The notes beneath the pieces are model-generated. The model was not told the DNA's origin and did not search any database. It was given only the letters and a program-made list of their open reading frames with translations. A DNA stretch of 46,761 bases from Bacteroidales bacterium (GTDB lineage: Bacteria; Bacteroidota; Bacteroidia; Bacteroidales; ML635J-15): positions 8,911-55,671 of the forward strand of contig JAQVOJ010000006.1 of NCBI GenBank assembly GCA_028702675.1. The letters are read 5' to 3'. Every line of letters begins with the position of its first letter. Position 1 is the first letter of the stretch. Positions 17,459 to 27,300 of the stretch are shown here, piece by piece. The translations under genes were made by a program, and so were the position numbers.

Positions 17459-19406
17459 AATTCGAATCATTCATATTGCCCTGTTGCTGTGCTTGCCTGT
17501 ATTTGTATTTTCACAGGAAAGTTTTTATCCTGATACTGCGTTTATTCTACCAGAAGTAAATATTAATGCACAGCAGACAATTAGTTATGCAGGAACGCGT
17601 ACTAGTATTGTTGATTCGGCAGTTTTGTCAAATAAAAAGACAAATAGTTTGAGCGAAATACTATCAGAAAATACACCGGTTTTTATCAAAACTTATGGTA
17701 GAGGTTCTATGGCAACTGCTTCATTCAGAGGCACAAGTAGTTCGCATACCGAAATTGTTTGGAATAATATTCCAATTAATTCGCCAAGCTTAGGAATGGC
17801 AGATTTTAGCCTTATTCCGGTTGCAATTGCCGATAATATTAAATTAGAGCATGGATTGGCAAGTGTGTGGCAAGGTAGTGGCGCATTAGGTGGCAGGATA
17901 ATTCTTGAAAATAAAGCTAACTGGCAAAATGTTTTTGGAATAGATATCGTAAGTGCATATGGAAGTTACAATACATTGGAAGAAGGATTAAATATCTCAT
18001 ACGGTACTTCAAAGCTTTCTGCTAAAACTAGTGTTTATCTAAACAAATCAGACAACGATTTTGCATTCGAAAATCAAGATATTTTAGAGGGTGGAACTCA
18101 AAAGCGTGAAAATGCAGATTATTTTAACTACGGATTGTTGCAGCAAATTTATTATAGACCTAAATTGTATAATCTCATATCTGCAAAAATATGGCTACAA
18201 CAGGCAGAACGAAGTATTCCTATGCTTACTACAAACGAGTCGGGAGCAGGTAATAATTTTAACCGACAACTCGATAATAGCTTAAGAGCCAGCCTTGAAT
18301 GGGATAGAACTAAAAACATTTCAAGATATTCAGTAATTTCATCGTTGGCATTGCAAAATACTGATTATCAGTTACAAAACTACATCAATGGGATAGGGTA
18401 TTTTCATGTAATAAATTCTGTGGGTAAGATTTTATCTACATTAAACACATTTAATGCCCAATGGAATTTAAATGAATATTTAACTATAAAATCTGGAGCA
18501 AAGTTTAATCTTCATTTGGTAAACTCATACGAATCTGTTTATAAAACCGGTTACGAAGAATCTCGTATTGAAACTGTAATTTCCGCTGCTGTTTTTTATT
18601 CTAAAAATAATTTGCGTGCAGGATTTGTAATTAATCAAGAACATTACGATTCTGTATTTGCTCCTGTAGTTCCGGTTATGCAAGCAGAGTATCGTTTTTT
18701 TGATGCATTTCTTATTAGAGCAAACATTGGGAGAAATTTCCACAAACCCAGCTTAAACGATCTGTATTATCAGCCTGGTGGTAATATTAACTTGCTGCCT
18801 GAGAAAGGTCTTGCTGCCGAATTGGGTGGAGAATACAAATACTTGAGAAAAAATCTTCAAATAGTATTGGATTTTACGGGTTTTATTAATGATATTAATA
18901 ATTGGATTATTTGGCAACCTACTCTAAGAGGATATTGGACGCCTGCTAATTTGGAAGAGGTAATGGCTTATGGCGCTGAAGCCTCCTTTATATTTGAATT
19001 AAATATTGGCAATATGCTGTTGAAGCTTAATTCTAATTATTGTTTTACCCGATCTGAAAGTATTAATGATGATGCTAATTTGCAGAATGGTCAATTACCT
19101 TATATTCCTATTCACTCAGCAAATTTATATGCTAATATATCCTATAAAACTTACTCATTATCATGGCAGTGGAATTACTTTAGCGAAAGAAAAACATCTA
19201 TTGGAAATGATCAATTTTTTACGCTGTATCCTTATTTTATGAATGATCTTTATATCTCAAAGAATTTCCATGGGGGTAAAAATAAATTTAGTGTACAATT
19301 TGGAGTGTTTAATATTTTTAATGAAAAATACAGTTCAGTATTATGGCAACCAATGCCTGGTATTAATTTCAGACTTAAACTAAGATATACATTTGGTGCG
19401 GTATGA
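17454..19406 (+). CDS. btuB: TonB-dependent B12 receptor, BtuB-type, apparent ATT start
   Basis: The mature protein is a TonB-dependent outer-membrane receptor: a short Ton-box-like ILPEVNINA, a plug domain (SLSEILSENTPVFIKTYGRG, SFRGTSSSHTEIVWNNIPIN, GSGALGGRIIL) and a long beta-barrel ending in FRLKLRYTFGAV. The cobalamin riboswitch and the BtuG-like gene next door point to B12 as substrate. The start is odd. No ATG or GTG lies in frame near the N-terminus. A TTG at 17484 would give a signal peptide with no basic residue, while an ATT at 17454 gives MKIRIIHIALLLCLPVFVFS, a normal one. That ATT overlaps the upstream stop codon (ATTAA), as in a coupled start. A changed ATG or a base error is the alternative. 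Its stop overlaps the next start (ATGA). Confidence 0.85.
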   Translation: MKIRIIHIALLLCLPVFVFSQESFYPDTAFILPEVNINAQQTISYAGTRTSIVDSAVLSNKKTNSLSEILSENTPVFIKTYGRGSMATASFRGTSSSHTEIVWNNIPINSPSLGMADFSLIPVAIADNIKLEHGLASVWQGSGALGGRIILENKANWQNVFGIDIVSAYGSYNTLEEGLNISYGTSKLSAKTSVYLNKSDNDFAFENQDILEGGTQKRENADYFNYGLLQQIYYRPKLYNLISAKIWLQQAERSIPMLTTNESGAGNNFNRQLDNSLRASLEWDRTKNISRYSVISSLALQNTDYQLQNYINGIGYFHVINSVGKILSTLNTFNAQWNLNEYLTIKSGAKFNLHLVNSYESVYKTGYEESRIETVISAAVFYSKNNLRAGFVINQEHYDSVFAPVVPVMQAEYRFFDAFLIRANIGRNFHKPSLNDLYYQPGGNINLLPEKGLAAELGGEYKYLRKNLQIVLDFTGFINDINNWIIWQPTLRGYWTPANLEEVMAYGAEASFIFELNIGNMLLKLNSNYCFTRSESINDDANLQNGQLPYIPIHSANLYANISYKTYSLSWQWNYFSERKTSIGNDQFFTLYPYFMNDLYISKNFHGGKNKFSVQFGVFNIFNEKYSSVLWQPMPGINFRLKLRYTFGAV

Positions 19407-20470
19407 GAAAGAGTTTACTTTACATATTATTGATAATTTTAGTTTTGCTTACGGCTTGCATGGACGATAGCAACAGACCTAAAGAAAGCTTCAGTGCAAG
19501 GAATGGTGTTTTGGTGCTATGTAATGGAAACTTTATGTCAGGAAACTCTTCGCTTACATATTATAGAACCGACAGTATGTTTGCAGAGCAAAATGTGTTT
19601 TTTAGAGCAAATGCTATTCCATTGGGAGATGTAGCTCAAAGTATTAGTATTCATAATAATAAAGCGTGGATTAATGTGAATAATTCTGGTAAAACTATTG
19701 CAGTAAATCCCGAAAATTTTGTAGCAATAGGAAAAATAGATAGTCTGGTTTCGCCACGTTACTATTTTCCTGTAAACGATGTAAAAGCCTATATTTCAGA
19801 CTTATATGCACAGCGAATATGGATAATTGATTTAATTAATTATTCAATTATTGGTAATATAGACATTGGTATTAAAAGCGATGGTTTTAATCGGCATTGT
19901 GCTGAGCAGATGGTAGCTTGGGGCAAATATGTTTTTACAAATTGTTGGAATTACGACAATAAAATATTAGTGGTTGATACTCAAGATGATGCTTTAGTAG
20001 ATTCTATTACAGTTGGGTTGCAACCTCAAAAAATTATTGCTGATATAAGTGGGAAAATATGGGTTTTATGCGATGGAGCATATTCCGGTTCTCCGATCGG
20101 TAACGAGAGTCCCTCAATCTGGTGTATTGATGCCGAAACACAAAATATATTATGGTCGCAGTCAATTAGTATAGAAACTATAAGTTTCGATATTGCCTTA
20201 AGCCCGGGAGCTGATACATTATATGTTGTAGCCGGTAATTTATATTCTATGCCTACAAGCGCTACAGAATTTCCACAGGAAGCAGCATTGGAGAGTAATG
20301 GAAGGAATTTTTCTGCAATTGGGGTTCACCCTTTGTCTGGTGATATTTATTTAGCAGATGCAGGAAATTATGTGCAATCGGGGCAGGTTTATAGATTCGA
20401 TAGGTTTTTAACTCCTATTGATACTTTTAATTGTGGAATAATTCCAATAGATTTTGCTTTTATTGATTAG
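19403..20470 (+). CDS. btuG: BtuG-like surface beta-propeller lipoprotein
   Basis: The 355-residue protein begins with a lipoprotein signal (LLTAC, lipid Cys19) followed by MDDS, an acidic stretch of the kind that sends Bacteroidetes lipoproteins to the outer face. The rest reads as YncE-like/DUF5074 propeller blades: NGVLVLCNGNFMSGNSSLTY, NNKAWINVNNSGKTIAVNP, YISDLYAQRIWIIDL, KILVVDTQDDALVDSITVG, and LSPGADTLYVVAGNLYSM. BtuG proteins cap the BtuB receptor and bind B12 very tightly in gut Bacteroides. The start overlaps the receptor stop by four bases, so the two are translationally coupled, in keeping with a BtuB-BtuG complex. Its stop overlaps that of the convergent cstA gene (TTAG). Confidence 0.85.
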   Translation: MRKSLLYILLIILVLLTACMDDSNRPKESFSARNGVLVLCNGNFMSGNSSLTYYRTDSMFAEQNVFFRANAIPLGDVAQSISIHNNKAWINVNNSGKTIAVNPENFVAIGKIDSLVSPRYYFPVNDVKAYISDLYAQRIWIIDLINYSIIGNIDIGIKSDGFNRHCAEQMVAWGKYVFTNCWNYDNKILVVDTQDDALVDSITVGLQPQKIIADISGKIWVLCDGAYSGSPIGNESPSIWCIDAETQNILWSQSISIETISFDIALSPGADTLYVVAGNLYSMPTSATEFPQEAALESNGRNFSAIGVHPLSGDIYLADAGNYVQSGQVYRFDRFLTPIDTFNCGIIPIDFAFID

Positions 20471-21900
20471 CGTTTATATGCCTTTAAGCTCCACAATGTT
20501 GCAATAGCAATACTTAGCGATAAACCTAAAATATATCCTGTATTTACATTAATAGCCAGTCCGCCAACAGAATTGGGTGCAACTAAAAAGTAAGTGAAAC
20601 AAATTGTTGTCATTATAAAAGCAGGTATCGACAAGTACCAATGCGGTTTTTTATTCTTTATTAAATACATGGCACCAGTCCATAATACAAAACTTGCTAA
20701 AATCTGGTTCGATAGTCCTAAAAATTTCCAAACAGTTGCAAAATCTAATTGAGAAAGGATAAAACCTGCAACAAAAAGCGGTATGCTAACGATTAATCTG
20801 CTTTTAATACTCTTTTGTTTAAAACTAAAAATATCTGCAATAGTTAATCTGGCTGATCTAAAGGCAGTGTCGCCTGTACTTATGGGTAATGCTATTACAC
20901 CAATTATTGCAAAAATTGCCCCTGTTTTACCTAACCAGGTTCTGCAAATTTCGTCAACTACAAAAGCGGCATTATTATTATTATCTAAAAGGGTATTATT
21001 TAATCCATCAACATTTCCGAAAAAATTCATAGCTGCTGTAGCCCAAATAATTGCGACTATACCTTCAGCAATCATTGCACCATAAAAAATCTTTTTCCCT
21101 TGTTTCTCATTTTTAAGACAGCGAGCCATCATAGGTGATTGAGTAGAATGAAAACCTGAAATAGCTCCACAACTGATAACAATAAACATCATAGGATAAA
21201 GTAGATTCTGCTCAGGATTATGATGAAAATTTGTAAATGAATTGGCACTAATTTCAACAAAATTTAAACCACCAGTTAGCCCTTTATAAATCATTATAGT
21301 TGCAATACTTACAGCCATAAAAATAAGAGCTATGCCAAAAATTGGATATATTTTCCCTATTATTTTATTTATTGGTAGTAATGTGGCTATTAAATAGTAT
21401 GCAAAGATTATATACAACCACATAGTTTTACCTCCATTAGTTAAACCAGATAATAGACCTGCCGGACCAGTAACAAAAGCTACACCCACAAATATTAAAA
21501 GTGCAATTGTAAAAATTCTTAATATTTGTTGAACACTTATACCCAAATACCTGCCTACAAGTTCGGGTAAACTTTCGCCATCGTTTCTTATACTGAGCAT
21601 ACCAGAAAAATAATCGTGTACTGCACCCATAAAAATACAGCCAAACACAATCCAAACATAAGCCATAGGTCCATACTGGGCACCTAGTATTGCTCCGAAA
21701 ATGGGTCCAAGTCCTGCAATGTTTAAAAATTGAATCATGAATATTTTCCATGCAGGCATTGGAATATAATCGATGCCATCAGTTTTTGTGTATGCAGGAG
21801 TTTTTTTACTATTGTCTGCTCCAAAAAACTTTTCGATAAATTTACCATAGAAAAAATACCCTAAAATTAGGAGTCCGATACTTAAAACGAAAGTGTACAT
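20467..21900 (-). CDS. cstA: CstA-family carbon starvation / peptide or pyruvate transporter
   Basis: A 477-residue membrane protein of the CstA family. Typical parts are GIDYIPMPAWKIFMIQFLNI, AGLGPIFGAILGAQYGP, WIVFGCIFMGAVHDYFSGM, SIRNDGESLPELVGRYLG, HSTQSPMMARCLKNEKQGKK and a STGDTAFRSARL segment. CstA proteins take up peptides or pyruvate, often at starvation. It is shorter than the roughly 700-residue E. coli protein because the C-terminal part is missing; short forms like this are common in Bacteroidetes, so it is probably complete. It has its own promoter and is divergent from the PBP1C gene. Confidence 0.88.
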   Translation of the reverse strand: MYTFVLSIGLLILGYFFYGKFIEKFFGADNSKKTPAYTKTDGIDYIPMPAWKIFMIQFLNIAGLGPIFGAILGAQYGPMAYVWIVFGCIFMGAVHDYFSGMLSIRNDGESLPELVGRYLGISVQQILRIFTIALLIFVGVAFVTGPAGLLSGLTNGGKTMWLYIIFAYYLIATLLPINKIIGKIYPIFGIALIFMAVSIATIMIYKGLTGGLNFVEISANSFTNFHHNPEQNLLYPMMFIVISCGAISGFHSTQSPMMARCLKNEKQGKKIFYGAMIAEGIVAIIWATAAMNFFGNVDGLNNTLLDNNNNAAFVVDEICRTWLGKTGAIFAIIGVIALPISTGDTAFRSARLTIADIFSFKQKSIKSRLIVSIPLFVAGFILSQLDFATVWKFLGLSNQILASFVLWTGAMYLIKNKKPHWYLSIPAFIMTTICFTYFLVAPNSVGGLAINVNTGYILGLSLSIAIATLWSLKAYKR

Positions 21901-21917
21901 AATTACGATTTATATTG

Positions 21918-21925
21918 CAAAGCTA
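21918..21925 (-). promoter_or_regulatory. -7 box for cstA (TAGCTTTG on the minus strand)
   Basis: TAGCTTTG on the minus strand fits TAnnTTTG and ends 17 bases before the ATG at 21900. No -33 element stands out. Confidence 0.4.
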
Positions 21926-21991
21926 ACGAAGCTTTATTAAATATTTATGAATTATCTCAAAAAAAAAATGTATTTGTGTAATTTTGTTGCG

Positions 21992-24367
21992 ATGAAATCA
22001 AATCAAGCATATCTATATCTATTTCTGATATCTTTTGTATTAGCAAGTGTCTTGAGTTATTGGTTTTGTTTACCCAAAAATTTGTTTGACAATCCAATTA
22101 GCATGGTGTTGCTAGACCGTAACGATGAGTTACTTGGTGCTCATATTGCATCTGACGGTCAGTGGCGATTTCCACCAAGTAATAAAGTGCCAAGAAAATT
22201 TGAGCAGTGCATTATTAATTTTGAAGATAAGAGATTTTATGAGCATTCCGGTGTTGATGGAATTGCCATAGTTAGAGCAATAGTACAAAATGTCAACTCT
22301 CGTAGGGCAGTTAGTGGTGGTAGTACCATTACGATGCAAGTGATCAGATTGTCGCGTAAAGGTAAACAACGTACATATACTGAGAAGTTGATTGAGATGG
22401 TTTTATCAAGTAGGATAGAATTGCAATATTCAAAAAAAGAGATACTTGCAATGTATGCTTCTAATGCTCCTTTTGGGGGAAATATTGTTGGATTAGATGC
22501 TGCTTCGTGGCGGTATTTTGGCAGATCTCCCAATATGCTATCGTGGGCAGAGAGTGCAATGTTGGCAGTGTTACCTAACAGCCCATCTTTAATCCATACA
22601 GGACGAAATCGTGAGCAATTAAAACAAAAGCGAGATAGATTACTTCTAAAATTATTAAATAATGAAATTATTGATATAACTACTTATAAATTAGCTTTAG
22701 AAGAAGAAATACCTGAACATCCATCTCCATATCCCATGTTAGCTCAACACCTCGTGGCACGGGCTAATAGTGAAATAATTGGGGCTAAGCGATTAGGTAA
22801 AACATACACTACCATAGATGCAGATTTGCAAATAGAAGTTTTAAATATTGCAAACAATTATTATAAGCATTTGAGCAAAAACAGAATATTTAATGTTGGA
22901 ATTTTGGTTCTTGATAATAATAGTTCCGAAGTTATCGTATATGTAGGGAATACTGCTGATGCTAATGATAAAATACAATCGTCTTTTGTAGATATGATTA
23001 TGGCAAAACGCAGTACCGGCAGTATTTTGAAACCGTTTTTGTATTCGGCAATGCTAAGTTCAGGTACTATTATGCCCGAAGAGATTGTTGCTGATATTCC
23101 AACACGAATAGGAGGGTTTGCTCCCGAAAATTTTGGACTTTCGTACAGTGGAGCTTTGCCTGCTAATAAAGCGCTTGCACGTTCATTAAATATTCCTGCT
23201 GTATTAATGCTTAAGAAATTTGGTGTAGCAAAGTTTAAATATTTTTTGCAAGAACTAGGACTTACAAGCATTAATAGGTCTTCGGATGATTACGGGTTGT
23301 CGCTAATATTGGGTGGAGCCGAAGCTAGTTTATGGGAGCTTTGTGGAGCATATTCCTCTATGGCAAGGATATTAATAAATTTTACAGAAAATAATAGTCG
23401 ATATTTTATTGATGATATTAAACCTCCAACTTATTTATTAAAAGAAAACAAGTCATATTCGCTTGGGAAAGAGTATAATTTCATAAGTGCGGCGTCAATA
23501 TGGTTTACTTTTAAGGCAATGATTGATTTGGAAAGACCAGAGCAAGAGGGTAGGTGGGAATTGTTTTCGAGTCGTCAACCAATTGCTTGGAAAACCGGCA
23601 CTAGTTTTGGTTTCCGTGATGCATGGAGTATTGGAGTTACTCCAGATTATACTGTAGGTGTGTGGGTTGGTAACGCTAATGGTGAAGGAAGACCCGGAAT
23701 TATAGGTATTAAAGCGGCTGCTCCAATACTTTTTGATGTGTTTCGCATATTGCCGGATTACGATAAATGGTTCGACCCGCCTTATGATGAGCTAATTAAG
23801 GTAAATGTTTGCCGCAAAAGTGGCTATCCTGCTTCAGATAATTGTGAAAGTTGCGATTCAGTATGGATACCTCAAAGTTTAAGCAATTATGAGCTTTGTC
23901 CATATCATAAAACTTATCATCTTGATATTGAAGAAAACTACAGAGTACATAGTGATTGCTATCCTATTAATAAAATGAAATCAAAATCATTTTTTGTGTT
24001 ACCCCCAGCTATTGAATGGTATTATCGTAAGAATCATCCTGAATATAAAATCTTACCACCTTTTCATCCTGATTGTGTTTCTACTACCGAAAAGATTATG
24101 GATATAGTTTATCCAGATAATTTGGTTGAAATATTTATCCCCCGAAATTTGGGCGGACAAAAACAGAAAATAGTTTTTGAGGCTGTTCATAGAAACGTAC
24201 ATTCTGTTATATATTGGCATATCGACGAAAATTATGTAGGAGAAACAACAGGTACTCACACTTTACCAATTGAAATAAAACAAGGCAAGCATAAGCTTAC
24301 ACTTATTGATAGCGAAGGGAACAAAGAAGTAAGGTGGTTCACAGTATTAGACGCACCTGTGCCTTAG
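21992..24367 (+). CDS. pbpC: Penicillin-binding protein 1C
   Basis: A 791-residue bifunctional peptidoglycan synthase. After a membrane anchor (AYLYLFLISFVLASVLSYWF) comes the glycosyltransferase domain with EDKRFYEHSGVDG and GGSTITMQ. The transpeptidase domain has the SxxK nucleophile in STGSILKPFLYS, a SLN motif (ARSLNIPAV) and KTGTSFGFRDAW. The last roughly 100 residues (from about NLVEIFIPRNLGGQK) match the extra C-terminal domain of PBP1C proteins. This domain order separates it from PBP1A. The ATG at 21992 gives the best anchor; ATGs at 21947 and 21968 are possible. In many bacteria pbpC sits next to an alpha-2-macroglobulin gene, which is not seen here. Its stop overlaps that of the convergent PKD gene (TTAG). 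Confidence 0.92.
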   Translation: MKSNQAYLYLFLISFVLASVLSYWFCLPKNLFDNPISMVLLDRNDELLGAHIASDGQWRFPPSNKVPRKFEQCIINFEDKRFYEHSGVDGIAIVRAIVQNVNSRRAVSGGSTITMQVIRLSRKGKQRTYTEKLIEMVLSSRIELQYSKKEILAMYASNAPFGGNIVGLDAASWRYFGRSPNMLSWAESAMLAVLPNSPSLIHTGRNREQLKQKRDRLLLKLLNNEIIDITTYKLALEEEIPEHPSPYPMLAQHLVARANSEIIGAKRLGKTYTTIDADLQIEVLNIANNYYKHLSKNRIFNVGILVLDNNSSEVIVYVGNTADANDKIQSSFVDMIMAKRSTGSILKPFLYSAMLSSGTIMPEEIVADIPTRIGGFAPENFGLSYSGALPANKALARSLNIPAVLMLKKFGVAKFKYFLQELGLTSINRSSDDYGLSLILGGAEASLWELCGAYSSMARILINFTENNSRYFIDDIKPPTYLLKENKSYSLGKEYNFISAASIWFTFKAMIDLERPEQEGRWELFSSRQPIAWKTGTSFGFRDAWSIGVTPDYTVGVWVGNANGEGRPGIIGIKAAAPILFDVFRILPDYDKWFDPPYDELIKVNVCRKSGYPASDNCESCDSVWIPQSLSNYELCPYHKTYHLDIEENYRVHSDCYPINKMKSKSFFVLPPAIEWYYRKNHPEYKILPPFHPDCVSTTEKIMDIVYPDNLVEIFIPRNLGGQKQKIVFEAVHRNVHSVIYWHIDENYVGETTGTHTLPIEIKQGKHKLTLIDSEGNKEVRWFTVLDAPVP

Positions 24368-27300
24368 CGTAAAAGTAATAAATCGCCTTTAATAGTTTTA
24401 ATTGAACCGTCCCACATTTCTGCTTTAACAAAATAAACATAAGTGTCAATGTTTTGGAGTGTCCCATTTACATAGCCGTCCCATCCTTGTTCAATGTCAT
24501 CGGTATAGAATACTTCTTCTCCCCATCGGTTATAAATTCTAAACTCCAATAAATTTTTAATTCCGAATCCCCTAACTTTTACAATTCTGTTTTCTTCATG
24601 ACCTAAGGGTGTAAAAGCTGAAGGTACATCTAATGTGTATTCTACACGAACATATATATCAACATTATAAGAATGTTCAAAACAACCTACGCTATCAATA
24701 GAAGTTAGTATATATCTTGTGTCTTCTTTTGGCGAAACAACTGGATTCATACAATCAAAGCACGAAATTTCATATTGTGGTGTCCAAGAATATGTCATAT
24801 TGTCTTGATCGCAAAAAACATCAATAAAAACAGAATCACCTACTACAATCGAAGCAGTGTCTGGGAATACATCAATATTAGGGATTTGCTGCACAAGAAC
24901 TTTTACAGAATCATATCCTTCACAACCATTTGCGTTTAATACATGCACAGTATAAACAGTTGTTGTATCGGGATAAACTGAAGGCGTATTTGTTCCAAAA
25001 TTGTTAATCCATTCTTCGGGCTGCCATGAATAAGTTTCGCCACCTGAAGCATACAAACTTAAGGTATCACCAAGGCAAATAATCGTTTCAGGTGTAATCT
25101 CTATTTGTGGAGAGGCATATACAGCAACATCTTTGCTTATTGTATCTCTACAACCAAGTTTGTTTCTCGCAATTAATGTTATTGTGTGGCTTGTGTCATT
25201 TATAGTAGTATTATTGAATGTATAAATGATTGAATCGGTGTTTTCAAATATCTGGTCTTCTATATACCAAAATAAACTATCCGCACCTGTACAATTATCT
25301 ATAAGTTGAACTGTAAATGGACTACAACCACCAACTGTTGAATTTGAGCTTGTATCTAAAATATTAAAATCAGATAAGACTTCTTGAACATAAATTCTAA
25401 TATCGAAAATAGGATTGCAACCACCACCTTGCACACCTAATTGTATTTCGTAAAATCCTTCAGATGGAGCATCATTGAATGTATAATCGAAATTGTCTTG
25501 ATTTGGAATGGGTTCACCGAGTATATACCATGTGTATGAATCGACATGTTGCATATTAAAAACAGAGAAATTTACAGTTTCACCAACACAAATTGTATCA
25601 GGTTCTACTGCCCATTCAATTTGTGGCCCATCAACAGTAACGGATTTTGTATTCGACCATTCGCAGCCGTATGGTGTTGTAATATTTAGAGTAATATTGT
25701 AAGTGCCGGGAGCGTTGAAATAATAATCCTCTGGCTCAAATATTGGAAGAGTGTCGGTAGCTCCTGTTGCAAGATTAGTTATGACCCATTCAAAACTTGG
25801 GTTATACAAATCGGGATCGGCATTATTTGTAATATTTAAAAATGCCGGATAACAATTAAAGTAAGTGTTTTCAATTGTAAAGTTTGCATCTACTTCTTGT
25901 ATTTCAATCTCTATATTTCCAGTAGCAGAGCACCCCATTCCATCGTCAACATTTAGTGTAACATTAAATGTGCCGCCACTATTGAATACATGGGAAGGAT
26001 CCATTTCATTGCTGGTTTGTCCATCTCCAAAATCCCAGCTATAATTTAAGGTCTCATCGCTAAGTCCGGAGAAAAACTGTATTGCATCACCTGCACATCC
26101 TGTTGTAATGCCTTGATATGTATGTACGTCTGTTTGCAAACTTGATACACTTATATATTCTTCTAATGATAAGGTATTATGACAAGTACTTACACCGTTT
26201 GATATAGATATTGTTAATGAAATGTCGTAAACGCCTGGACCAAAAGTGTAAGTAAATGCTTCTTGAGTATTTGTATATCCACCACTGAAACTCCAAAGAC
26301 GGTATATTACATTATAATCAGGATCGTGTGTTACGACACTAGAAAAATCAACTTCAAGTTCGTTGCAACCGTGAGTATATGGATCTGCAAAAATCTCTAT
26401 TTGAGGACCTACTACATGAATACTTAAAGAACTAGAGGCTTGACATCCATTATCATCTTCGATAGTGAGAATTACTTCAAAATCTCCCGTGCTGGAATAT
26501 GAATGTTGAGGGAAAGCATTTTCTGACCAGTCGAGTATTTCGCCATCACCAAAGTCCCAATGATACAATGATGCATCAATAGAGTTGTCGCCGCTAAATA
26601 TTACAGGATCATAAATACAAACATTGTTGCTATTGGGATAGAATATTGCCTCTGGTTGTTGTATTTCAATTTGTATTGAGTCAATAAATTCGCAACCACT
26701 TAAATCGTTATAAGCTATAATTTTTAACCAATATTCTCCAGTTCCTGGAAAACTATGATTTATGGTTGTTTCTGTACTGTTTAAAATAGGGGCACTACCA
26801 TCGTCGAAATACCAATCCCAACGATCGCCGTCAATAATATCTACAGTAAATGTATAATCGAATGGGTTATTGCAATCAAAGTCTTTCTGAATACTCTCAA
26901 TGATAGGACCTGTAATAAAAAATCTATCAAATAATTTTACCGTGTCTCTACAACCATTATAATTTGTAACAATAAAAATTGTAATACTACCAGTATCTTG
27001 ATCAAATGTCCACTCAAAATATTCTTCTAATCCATTGCTTTCAGGTACAGAATCAATAAGCCATTCAACATCATCAATATCCTCGTTGTCGAAAAGTAAA
27101 TTGTGTACTCTAATTGTATCTTGTGCACAAAACAGAGTATCGTTTGGACCTAGTTCAACCCATTCTTCAATGTTATCGTCCCATTGTTCGAAAGCATATT
27201 CGGCAGGAATTACCTCACCAATGTATATCTCCAACTCAAAAACACCTGTACAATTATTAATATCTGTAATACTCAATGTTGCTGTATAATCACCCGGATT

